A stretch of DNA of 64,000 nucleotides from DASXHD01 sp036488725. GTDB taxonomy: Bacteria > Myxococcota_A > Polyangia > Polyangiales > Polyangiaceae. The number at the start of each line of letters is the position of its first letter. Position 1 is the first letter of the stretch. Both the position numbers and the translations under genes were made by a program. Shown one piece after another: positions 9,433 to 16,727 of this stretch. Below the pieces are notes generated by a model, which searched no databases, was not told where the DNA came from, and saw only the letters and a list, made by a program, of their open reading frames with translations. The stretch spans positions 51,100 through 115,099 of the forward strand of contig DASXHD010000111.1 in the NCBI GenBank assembly GCA_036488725.1, read 5' to 3'.

Positions 9433-10274
9433 AGGACGACGAGACCGCACTCGCGCGCTTCCTCGAGCTGGTGGCGCGCGAAATGGACACCGCGGACGTG
9501 CGCGCCGAGCCGCGCGGCACCGTCGAGCCGCAGGCCGGCGTGCTCGTCGTTCCGCTCGGCGAGCGCTCGGAGGTCGTCGTTCATTTCGGCGAGGTACCGG
9601 CCGACGTCGACGCGCGCCAAAGGCGGCTCGAGATGCTCGCGACCGCGTTCGCGAGCGCGATCGAAGACGGCCTGAAACACCCGCAAATCAGCCGCCGTTC
9701 GCTCCGGCGCGAGCTCGAGGGCCTCGCCGAGCGCGCGGACGCGATCGACGCGCTCGTCATCGACGCGCACTCGCCCATCGTGTGGGGCGCGGTCGCGGGG
9801 CCCGTCGTGACCGCCAAGACGAACGTCATCCCATTGAATCCCGAGTCGCGCGCACGCATCGCGCGCATTCACGATTCGCATCGCGATCTCATCGCGGCGA
9901 TCGGTGGCGTGGACGAAGAGGACGAAGGCGAGCGCACGTCGGCGCCGCCTCCGCCGGGCGCACCGTCGCCGCTGACGACGCGCGCGGTCGCCGAAATCCG
10001 CGCGATGCCGGCGACGGCCATGCTCCACCGAGGCGGACACCTCGCGTTCAACCGGCGCGAGGAGCATTACGGCGTCGTCGCGCGGAGCTTCGCCGCGATC
10101 TACGTGCTCATCTTGGTGTTCGACAAAGCGTTCGACATGATTCGCGCCGAACGCGCGCTCCGCGAGGGCCTTCCGGTCGTCGAGCGCCTCGTGCTCGCGC
10201 TCCCGCCGATGGATCCCGAGCCCGGCCCGACCGCCGGCGTCATCGCGATTCGCCGCCCGCGCCGGCGTCGTTAA
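9429..10274 (+). CDS. Hypothetical protein coupled to the histidine kinase
   Basis: A 281-residue protein starting at GTG 9429, overlapping the kinase stop (GTGA). It reads as two alpha/beta segments, one around IDALVIDAHSPIVWGAV and one around HYGVVARSFAAIYVLILVFD, separated by a charged proline linker (DEEDEGERTSAPPPPGAPSP). The arrangement faintly resembles paired roadblock/LC7-like modules, which in myxobacteria often partner with GTPases or signalling proteins; that resemblance is a guess. Translational coupling to the kinase is the best clue to its role. Its 3' end overlaps the convergent aminotransferase gene by 4 nt. Confidence 0.75.
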   Translation: MKDDETALARFLELVAREMDTADVRAEPRGTVEPQAGVLVVPLGERSEVVVHFGEVPADVDARQRRLEMLATAFASAIEDGLKHPQISRRSLRRELEGLAERADAIDALVIDAHSPIVWGAVAGPVVTAKTNVIPLNPESRARIARIHDSHRDLIAAIGGVDEEDEGERTSAPPPPGAPSPLTTRAVAEIRAMPATAMLHRGGHLAFNRREEHYGVVARSFAAIYVLILVFDKAFDMIRAERALREGLPVVERLVLALPPMDPEPGPTAGVIAIRRPRRRR

Positions 10275-11437
10275 AGAGAGAGCTCGCGCACCGCGCGAAC
10301 GAACGCATCGATTTCGGCGAGCTCGTTGTAGACGTGCGCGCTCGCCCGAACGGTGCCGGCGAGACCGAGCGTCTCGTGGAGCGAGTGCGCGCAGTGCTGC
10401 CCGGCCGATACGCAGATCCCCGCGTCGGCGAGCTTCCGCGCGACGGCCTCGGGTGCGTCGACGCCGAACGATGCGATCGCAAGACGGGATTCGCGGGCGC
10501 TCGCTCCGAGCACACGAACGCGCGGGATTTCGGCGAGCCCGTCGAGCATGCGCGCCGCGAGCGCCTGCTCGTGCGCGCGAATCGCGTCCCAACCGAGCGC
10601 CCGCAGCCAACGCACCGCCGCGCCGAAACCAATCGCCCCCTCGATCGCCGGCGTCCCGGCCTCGAAGCGCAGCGGCGGATCGAGCGGCACGAACGCACCG
10701 TCCGACATGCCTCCGCCGACTTGATAAAGCGCGAGCTTCGCGAGCCTGTCGCGCTGCGCGTACAAAAATCCGACGCCCGTCGGCCCGAACGCCTTGTGCG
10801 AGCTCGCCGCGACGAAATCCACGCCGAGCGCGCGCACGTCGATCGGCAAGTGCGAGAGCGACTGCGCCGCGTCGAGCAAAACCGGCACACCGCGCGCGTG
10901 CGCGAGCGCCGAGAGCTCGGCGACCGGCGCGACGACGCCGGTCACGTTCGACGCGTGCGCAAAGGCGAGGAGCTTCGTCCGCGGCGAAAACAGTTTTTCG
11001 ATCGCGTCCCAACGCGGCACGCCCTCGTCGTCGACCGGCACGACGACCGGCCGCGCGCGAAATCGCCACGGAAGAAAATTCGCGTGATGCTCGCTCGCCG
11101 GAACAATCACCTCGTCGTCCGGCCCGAGCCCGAGGCCGTGCGCGAGCAAGTTGATCGCTTCGGTCGCGCCGCGCGTGAAGACGATCTCGCTCGGCGACGC
11201 GCCGACGAAGCTCGCGATTTCGAGGCGCGCCGCTTCGTAGCTTCGTGTGGCAATTTCGCCGAGCGGGTGAACGCTGCGATGCACGTTGCCGGTCGACGTC
11301 TCGTAATAGGCGAGGACCGCGTCGATGACCGGACGCGGCTTGGGCGCCGTCGATGCGGCGTCGAGAAAGACGAACGGCCGCAAAAGCAGCGGAAATTCGG
11401 GCCGAACGCGCCGCGCGAGCTCGTCAGTGGAATCCAT
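10271..11437 (-). CDS. sufS: SufS-type cysteine desulfurase (class V aminotransferase)
   Basis: A 388-residue PLP enzyme that would remove sulfur from cysteine as a protein-bound persulfide for Fe-S cluster assembly. Visible signatures are FLDAASTAPKPRPVIDA at the N-terminus, SEIVFTRGATEAINLLA, VPVLLDAAQSLSHLPID, the PLP lysine K215 in SSHKAFGPTGVGFLY, and the catalytic cysteine C349 in AGQHCAHSLHETLG, all typical of the SufS/CsdA (type II) group. It starts at ATG 11437. No sufBCD or sufE gene adjoins it, so it may supply sulfur generally. A CsdA-like or selenocysteine-lyase role cannot be excluded from sequence. Confidence 0.88.
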   Translation of the reverse strand: MDSTDELARRVRPEFPLLLRPFVFLDAASTAPKPRPVIDAVLAYYETSTGNVHRSVHPLGEIATRSYEAARLEIASFVGASPSEIVFTRGATEAINLLAHGLGLGPDDEVIVPASEHHANFLPWRFRARPVVVPVDDEGVPRWDAIEKLFSPRTKLLAFAHASNVTGVVAPVAELSALAHARGVPVLLDAAQSLSHLPIDVRALGVDFVAASSHKAFGPTGVGFLYAQRDRLAKLALYQVGGGMSDGAFVPLDPPLRFEAGTPAIEGAIGFGAAVRWLRALGWDAIRAHEQALAARMLDGLAEIPRVRVLGASARESRLAIASFGVDAPEAVARKLADAGICVSAGQHCAHSLHETLGLAGTVRASAHVYNELAEIDAFVRAVRELSL

Positions 11438-11555
11438 AATCTCGCCGGAAAGTTAGCACCGAGAGCACGCGCTCGCTGAACGGCCGTGTAGTCGACGCGC
11501 TGAGCCTTTCTTGACCCGCCGGCCCCGAGCCGTGTAGGAACGTGCGCTGCTGCAC

Positions 11556-11837
11556 ATGGGTAGTCGGCTCTCTACGTCGCCCGCGGTGGCTTTGCAGCAC
11601 CGCGTTTCACTTCAACAAGCCAGGCAACTGCTCCGCGGCCGCTGGGTCGCGCTGGACGATTGCCGGTACGACACGAGGACCTCGCAGGTCATCGAGGGGT
11701 CGGTCGTCGACTCGGACGAGGACCTCGTCGAGCTGTGCACTCGCATGCGCAGCGCCGATCTGCAGCACTGCGCGATCCTCTTCTGCAGCGAGGACGACGA
11801 GACCCCGCCGTCCTCCCGAATGCGCATCTCGCACTAG
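11556..11837 (+). CDS. Small hypothetical protein, 93 aa
   Basis: A 93-residue open frame with strong GC bias at third codon positions and balanced composition (LQQARQLLRGRWVALDDCRY, VVDSDEDLVELCTRMRSADL), which supports real coding. It has four cysteines and an acidic C-terminal third (CSEDDETPP). It lacks a signal peptide and I do not recognise it. It ends 4 nt inside the convergent downstream gene. The start at ATG 11556 is the first in-frame ATG; no good ribosome site precedes it. Confidence 0.6.
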   Translation: MGSRLSTSPAVALQHRVSLQQARQLLRGRWVALDDCRYDTRTSQVIEGSVVDSDEDLVELCTRMRSADLQHCAILFCSEDDETPPSSRMRISH

Positions 11838-12712
11838 CGCTTCACCACCGGGCGGAGGATGGTCTTGCCGTCCTTGACCGTGACCTCGAAGTCGACCGAC
11901 TTGCCGTGTTTTTCGCGGAGCTTCGCGCTCGATTCGCGGAGGCTCTTCGCCATCGCGTCGTAAGTGATGGCGGCGGTCGACTCGTTTCGCTCGCGCCGAG
12001 TCTGGACGTACTGCGTGTAGAGCTGGCGCATGCGGTCGTCGCTGAGATCGGCGGGCGAACGCGGCAACGGCGGGGGAGCGGTCGGCTTTTTCGGAAGCGG
12101 CGGCGGCTGTTTCGCCGGCAAAGGCGGCGGCTTCGGCGGCGCGGGCGCTGCGGGCGGTGCGGGCGGCGGGGCGGCTGGTTTGGCTTCGACTTTGCGCCAC
12201 ATCGGGCGCGGCGGCGCCGGGGCGGCGGCCTTGGGCGCGGGCTCGGACACACCCGCGTTCAAGATGCGATCGAGATCGGCGAAGTCGTCGAGCGGATCGA
12301 GCTGGACGGCTTGAAACGCGGGCGTCGAGATGATCGCCCGCGGCACGCTGGGCTCGGGGGCGGGCGGCGGCGGCTCGGGCTCGGCGTCGACTTTGGCCTC
12401 GGGCGACTTGAAGCGCCGCTGCGCGCGCAGCATGTCGCGCTTGTACGTGCCTTCTTCGATCTGGCGGCAGATTCGCTGCCAGTGCGTTTGGTACGTGTTG
12501 TACCGCTGGATGATCATCTGGAAGCGAAAGCGCACCGCCGTGTTGCGGATTTGCTCTTTGCGCATCACCTGGATGCGCCGCTCGACGTCCTTGTGCGGAA
12601 CCGACGGCACCATTTTCTCGATGCCCATGAAATATTGCTCGTAGAGCGCGCGCAGTCGGTCGACGCGCGTCTCGAGCTCACCGACGAGGGTCTCGATCTC
12701 GCTGGATTCCAC
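11834..12712 (-). CDS. Proline-rich coiled protein of a myxobacterial family
   Basis: A 292-residue cytoplasmic protein in three parts: an N-terminal helical domain (about 1-100, with VDRLRALYEQYFMGIEKM and RFRFQMIIQRYNTYQTHWQR), a long Ala/Pro/Lys linker (about 105-215), and a C-terminal helical domain (LSDDRMRQLYTQYVQTRRER to the end). The shape and these motifs match what I recall of the Myxococcus MXAN_5187-type family of unknown function; I could not check this against a database. Nothing points to an enzymatic activity. It is convergent with the preceding small gene. Confidence 0.8.
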   Translation of the reverse strand: MESSEIETLVGELETRVDRLRALYEQYFMGIEKMVPSVPHKDVERRIQVMRKEQIRNTAVRFRFQMIIQRYNTYQTHWQRICRQIEEGTYKRDMLRAQRRFKSPEAKVDAEPEPPPPAPEPSVPRAIISTPAFQAVQLDPLDDFADLDRILNAGVSEPAPKAAAPAPPRPMWRKVEAKPAAPPPAPPAAPAPPKPPPLPAKQPPPLPKKPTAPPPLPRSPADLSDDRMRQLYTQYVQTRRERNESTAAITYDAMAKSLRESSAKLREKHGKSVDFEVTVKDGKTILRPVVKR

Positions 12713-12732
12713 GGGCTACGCCCATCATAACG

Positions 12733-13578
12733 TCACGGAAGCGGCGTGACCTTCACGTTGTCGAAGCAAACTTTGGCTTCCCAGTCGTTGAAACCGAAGT
12801 GGTCGTGGCCGAAACCGACGAGCGGCTGCGGATCGTCCCACGACAAATAGTCGAGGCCGTTGACCGACCAGCGAATCGTGTGGCCGTCGGTGCGCTCGAT
12901 CCTGAAGTGATAGATTTGGCCGGCGAACACGGGCTTTTCGCGCGGGTCGTCGGACTGCTGGTCGACGCGGATTTCGCGGCGATCGGGGGCGTGCTCGTTT
13001 TCGCGCGCGAGGACGTGGAATTGGTTTTTCCACCCGCCGAGGACGACGACGTAGCTCGTCGCGTTGTCGTAGGTCGTCTTGGTCGCGTGCGATTGGCCGT
13101 CGCCCCAGACCTCGGCTTTGAGATCGCCTTGCGCCGTCTCGGCGATCGCGTCGAACTCGATGCGCGCGTTGATCGGGAGCGTGCGGTTCAACCAGACGCC
13201 GTGGTTGGCGGCGCGCTGGCCGCAGAGCCGGCCGTTTTCGATGTGCCACGCGGCCGTTTCGGCTTGGCGCCAGTTCGGGCCGAGCTCGTCGCCCAAGCCG
13301 CCGGCGCTCGCCACCGGCGGCGGCACGAGCCGAATGCCCGAGCCGGAAGCCGACGGCATCGGCGTCGGCATCATCGCGATGTGCGGCATCACGGCCGCGT
13401 CGGACGGCGTCCGTTCGAAGTCGTCCTCGAAGGGTCCGTTCATCACGTTGAACGACGGGCGGAACGTCGGCGCGGCGGTCGCCGCGGTCGAGCCGGCTTC
13501 GTCGTCGCGCGTGCTGTTGCCGGCCGGGACGCAGGCCGCGGCACAACCGAGGACGAGGGCAGCGAGCTCGAGCTTCAC
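12733..13578 (-). CDS. Predicted lipoprotein with lectin/glucanase-like jelly-roll fold
   Basis: A 281-residue protein starting at GTG 13578 (VKLELAALVLGCAAACVPAG), with a lipobox cysteine near residue 16 and a low-complexity linker of Ala/Thr/Pro/Met. The mature part is beta-rich and resembles a concanavalin-like domain (WRQAETAAWHIENGRLCGQ, ARIEFDAIAE, YHFRIERTDGHTIRWSVNGL, FGFNDWEAKVCFDNVKV). Such domains bind glycans on the cell surface; no catalytic residues are evident. A perfect 6-bp inverted repeat at 12732-12750 spans its stop codon but has no T-tract. It is divergent from lgt, the enzyme that would lipidate it. Confidence 0.78.
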   Translation of the reverse strand: MKLELAALVLGCAAACVPAGNSTRDDEAGSTAATAAPTFRPSFNVMNGPFEDDFERTPSDAAVMPHIAMMPTPMPSASGSGIRLVPPPVASAGGLGDELGPNWRQAETAAWHIENGRLCGQRAANHGVWLNRTLPINARIEFDAIAETAQGDLKAEVWGDGQSHATKTTYDNATSYVVVLGGWKNQFHVLARENEHAPDRREIRVDQQSDDPREKPVFAGQIYHFRIERTDGHTIRWSVNGLDYLSWDDPQPLVGFGHDHFGFNDWEAKVCFDNVKVTPLP

Positions 13579-13623
13579 GGGCGTCGGTTTTAGCACGTCG
13601 CGGCAGCGGTCGACATCGGCATC

Positions 13624-13644
13624 CCTCGGGAGTACACCCCGAGG
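13624..13644 (+). promoter_or_regulatory. Leader hairpin covering the lgt ribosome site
   Basis: CCTCGGG (13624-13630) and CCCGAGG (13638-13644) form a perfect 7-bp stem with a 7-nt loop. The GAGG in the 3' arm is the only Shine-Dalgarno-like sequence before the lgt ATG at 13654, nine nt downstream. Folding of the transcript would hide it. This could modulate lgt translation; it is inference from the sequence only. Confidence 0.45.
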
Positions 13645-13653
13645 CGCCCGGCA

Positions 13654-15090
13654 ATGCATCCCATTCTCTTTCACATCCCGCTCCCTCATCGCCCGCTGAA
13701 GCTTTGGTGGGGACTCGTCGTGCTCGCCGTGCTCGGTGCGCTTTATGGCGCGTTCTACGCGCGCAAGCGCGTGCGCGACGAAGCGCTCACCGGTCTCGTC
13801 GTCGCCGCGGCGGCCGCCGCCGGCGCGTATTACTGGCGCGGCGTCGAGTACAAGATCGATTCGCTGCCGATTTATTCGTACGGCGTCCTCCTCGGCACGT
13901 CGCTCATCGTCGGGTGGTTTCTCTCGCTCGGACTCGCGCAGCGCGACGGCCTTCCGCGCGAGACGATGGCGAACTGTTACGTCATCACGGCGATCGCGGC
14001 GCTCATCGGCGCGCGCCTCCTCTACATCGTCACCAACCCGAGTCAGTTCGACACGACGGCCGACTTTTTCGCGCTCCGCCGCGGCGGCCTCGTGGCGTAC
14101 GGAGGGTTCGTCGGCGGGTTCCTCGGGAGCTGGCTTTATTTGTCGCGACAAAACGTTCGGCTTCTTCCGTGGGCCGACGTCGCGGTGCCGAGCCTCGCGT
14201 CCGGTCTCTTGATCACGCGCATCGGCTGTTATCTCTACGGATGCGACTTCGGCAAAGTGCTCTCGAGCGCGCACCCGAGCTCGCCGAACGCGCCCGCGTG
14301 GCTCCAGAAGCTCGGCTCGTTCCCGCACCTCGCCGACGGCACGCTCGGCTACGACGACAAAGGCAACGCCCTCGTCGGCAGCATCCCGTTCGCGCACCAC
14401 ATGAAGCTCTGCCAGGAGATGGCCTTCAAGGCCGCCGACTGCATGAAGCTGAAGGAGCACTCCTTCCCGGTGCACCCGACGCAAATTTACGAGGCCCTCG
14501 TCGGGCTCGGTTTGCTCGCGCTGCTCCTCTGGCATCGCAAGCACCAGAAATTCCGCGGACAGATTTTCTTCACGTTCGTCTTCGCGTACGGATTTCTGCG
14601 CTTCATCCTCGAGCTCTTTCGCGACGACGAAGAGCGCGGAAACGTGCCGCCGCAGATGGATCGCTACGTGCTGATCTCGGGGGGCCTCCTGCTCTTCGCG
14701 GTGGCGTTCATTTTCGGCGTGTCCCTCGGCATTCCGAACAAGCGCGTGCGCTCGGTCGCGCGCGTGCTGTCGGTCGTGCCGGCGATCGTCGCGTTCTTCG
14801 TGCTGAAGCCGGGGCAATTCGAGAGCGACCCGTACATGCTCTCGACGAGCCAGTTCGTCGGCCTATTGAGCGCGCTCATCGTCTCGTACTTCTACGCGAA
14901 GCTTTGGGAGCAAGCCCGTAAGAGCCCCGAGGCCGCGATGAGCATCGGCATCGAGAGCGAGCTCAAGATGAAGAAGAAGAAGGCCGTCGTCGAGCCCGAG
15001 GAAGAAGAAGACGAGGACGACGAAGAGCCCTCGAAAGACGAAGAAGAAGACGAGGACGACGAAGAGGAGCCGAAGGCCGAGCCCGCTTGA
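13654..15090 (+). CDS. lgt: Prolipoprotein diacylglyceryl transferase with acidic tail
   Basis: A 478-residue inner-membrane enzyme that transfers diacylglycerol from phosphatidylglycerol to the lipobox cysteine of prolipoproteins. Conserved pieces are IYSYGVLLGTSLIVGWF, ARLLYIV, the GGLVAYGGFVGGFLG segment (the Lgt signature region), ITRIGCYLYGCDFG and HPTQIYEAL near the catalytic region. It is longer than usual (about 270-330). The extra length is two more hydrophobic segments and a C-terminal tail (about 435-478) composed almost entirely of Glu, Asp and Lys. Many predicted lipoproteins in this window are likely substrates. It is divergent from one of them. Confidence 0.93.
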   Translation: MHPILFHIPLPHRPLKLWWGLVVLAVLGALYGAFYARKRVRDEALTGLVVAAAAAAGAYYWRGVEYKIDSLPIYSYGVLLGTSLIVGWFLSLGLAQRDGLPRETMANCYVITAIAALIGARLLYIVTNPSQFDTTADFFALRRGGLVAYGGFVGGFLGSWLYLSRQNVRLLPWADVAVPSLASGLLITRIGCYLYGCDFGKVLSSAHPSSPNAPAWLQKLGSFPHLADGTLGYDDKGNALVGSIPFAHHMKLCQEMAFKAADCMKLKEHSFPVHPTQIYEALVGLGLLALLLWHRKHQKFRGQIFFTFVFAYGFLRFILELFRDDEERGNVPPQMDRYVLISGGLLLFAVAFIFGVSLGIPNKRVRSVARVLSVVPAIVAFFVLKPGQFESDPYMLSTSQFVGLLSALIVSYFYAKLWEQARKSPEAAMSIGIESELKMKKKKAVVEPEEEEDEDDEEPSKDEEEDEDDEEEPKAEPA

Positions 15091-15157
15091 GCGGACCAGG
15101 CGAACGAGATGTGCTAAGTAGCTTGAGCTGTCGCGGCGGCCGGCGATCGCACAGCGC

Positions 15158-16249
15158 ATGAACCGCCTCTTTAAAATCGCCGCCGCAGCTCTCTTCTTCT
15201 CCGTCCACGCGCTCGCCGCGCCCGACGCTGGAGCGCCGCCTGCTCCAGAGAAAGTCGCGGTGCTGCCGTTTTCGGGCGAGGCGCAGAAGAGCGATCTCGA
15301 GGCCGCGCGCACCGCGACGATGGGCGCGGTCATCTCGCGCGGCGAGCCGCTCGCGACCGAGTCGGAGCTCGTGACCGCCGAGACGGCCGCCGCGGGCGCG
15401 CCGAACGACACGAAGGCGCAGTACGTCGCCGCGGGAAAAGCGTCGAGCTCGAAGTGGGTCGTCGTCGGCCACGTGAAACCGAATCCCAGTGGGATTCATG
15501 GCTACCATCTCGAGGTCAAAGCGTGCCAAGTCGACACCGGGCGCGTCGAGTCGCTCGCGCGGAACATCGATCCGACGAAAGCGAACGCGCAAGTCGCCGA
15601 GATGCTCGCGCTCCTCTTGCGGCCCGAGGGAATCGCGAATGCGGACATTCCCTGGGAAAACGAAATCCAGAAACCGCCGCCGCCGCCGCCCCCCCCTCCG
15701 CCGCCTCCGCCGCCGCCTCCTCCGCCGCCTCCGGCGCCGAAACCCGTCGTCCCGGAGCCGGACCGCGGTTACGGCATTCACGCGCCGTTCGCGATCGGCA
15801 TCGGGCTCGGCGTCGACGGCGCGTTCGCGCATCCGTCGAGCGGCAACGGGCTCTCGACGTTCGCGTTCGAAGGGACGCTCACCGGCGAGTGGGCGCCGCT
15901 CTCGGCCGAGACGTATTCGAAGCTCCTCCGTGGGCTCGCGGTGCGCGTCGATTTGGGCGGAAACCTCTACGGTCCAGCTGCGGTGCTGCTCGACGCGGGC
16001 GCGCGCTGGGCGATCCCGATCGTGCCGAAGCTTCGCATCTTCGTCGGGCCCGAGATCGCGATCGGCGGCTTCTTCGTGACGAGCGGCGATCACGAATCGC
16101 GCTTTCTGCTGCGGACCGACGCGTTCGCCGCGATGGGATTTGGCGAGCACGTCCAGCTCGAGCTCGCGTTCGACGTCCAGAGCGCGTTCGGCGGGAGCGG
16201 GGCCATCGTCGCCGGCGGGCCGATGCTCCGCGGGCTCGTCCGTTTCTGA
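15158..16249 (+). CDS. Exported envelope protein with polyproline hinge and beta-barrel-like domain
   Basis: A 363-residue protein with a cleavable signal (MNRLFKIAAAALFFSVHALA). The N-terminal part (about 28-165) resembles the fold that computes a value from a small periplasmic domain (KVAVLPFSGEAQKSDLEAA, SKWVVVGHVKP). It is followed by about 20 consecutive prolines (nt 15673-15735), a rigid spacer. The C-terminal half alternates strands with glycine (FAIGIGLGVDGAFAHPSS, LRIFVGPEIAIGGFFVTSG) and ends in Phe, as outer-membrane beta-barrels do. It is probably anchored in the outer membrane with a periplasmic head; its function is unknown. Confidence 0.8.
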   Translation: MNRLFKIAAAALFFSVHALAAPDAGAPPAPEKVAVLPFSGEAQKSDLEAARTATMGAVISRGEPLATESELVTAETAAAGAPNDTKAQYVAAGKASSSKWVVVGHVKPNPSGIHGYHLEVKACQVDTGRVESLARNIDPTKANAQVAEMLALLLRPEGIANADIPWENEIQKPPPPPPPPPPPPPPPPPPPPAPKPVVPEPDRGYGIHAPFAIGIGLGVDGAFAHPSSGNGLSTFAFEGTLTGEWAPLSAETYSKLLRGLAVRVDLGGNLYGPAAVLLDAGARWAIPIVPKLRIFVGPEIAIGGFFVTSGDHESRFLLRTDAFAAMGFGEHVQLELAFDVQSAFGGSGAIVAGGPMLRGLVRF

Positions 16250-16289
16250 CGGGCCGCGGAACGCGCGGTTTGGAGTAGCCTCGTCGTTG

Positions 16290-16727
16290 GTGCATTTGAA
16301 GACGCGTCGCGACACCGAGCGGCTCGGACGCGCGATTGGCGCGCGCCTCGCTCCGGGCGATCTCGTCGTGCTCTCGGGCGATCTCGGCGCCGGCAAGACC
16401 GCGCTCGCGGGCGGCATCGCGCGCGGCCTCGGCGTCGCGGAGGACGTCCTTGTCACGAGCCCGACGTTCGCGCTCGTTCAAGAATACGAGACGCCGCGCG
16501 GCACGCTGCTTCACGTCGATTTGCATCGGCTGCTCGGTGAGAACGCGCAGCGCGAAATCGAGCGCCTCGGGCTGCGCGAGCGTCGCGGTGAGGGCTGCAT
16601 CCTCGTCGTCGAGTGGGGAAAGGACGCGATCGATTGGCTCGGCGGCGCGCCGGCGCTCGTCGTCGAGCTCGACGTGAAAGGGAGCGGTCGCGACGCGTCG
16701 CTCCGAGGACCGAAGGCGCCCACATGA
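16290..16727 (+). CDS. tsaE: tRNA threonylcarbamoyladenosine biosynthesis ATPase TsaE
   Basis: A 145-residue ATPase that works with TsaB and TsaD to place N6-threonylcarbamoyl on A37 of ANN-decoding tRNAs. It shows a Walker A motif (SGDLGAGKTALAGGIARGLG), the family sequence VTSPTFALVQEYET, the HVDLHRL segment, and IEWG-like LVVEWGKD near the C-terminus. I start at GTG 16290 (VHLKTRRDTERLGR), which gives the usual family length; a TTG just before it is also possible. Its TGA overlaps the ATG of the next gene (ATGA). TsaB and TsaD are not nearby. Confidence 0.92.
   Translation: MHLKTRRDTERLGRAIGARLAPGDLVVLSGDLGAGKTALAGGIARGLGVAEDVLVTSPTFALVQEYETPRGTLLHVDLHRLLGENAQREIERLGLRERRGEGCILVVEWGKDAIDWLGGAPALVVELDVKGSGRDASLRGPKAPT

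Noticed and set aside
9429..10274. Firm roadblock/MglB call for the kinase-coupled protein
   Set aside because: Only the overall alpha/beta layout is suggestive; no diagnostic residues were found, so it stays hypothetical.
12732..12750. Rho-independent terminator after the jelly-roll lipoprotein
   Set aside because: The stem is only 6 bp, it overlaps the stop codon and there is no T-run.
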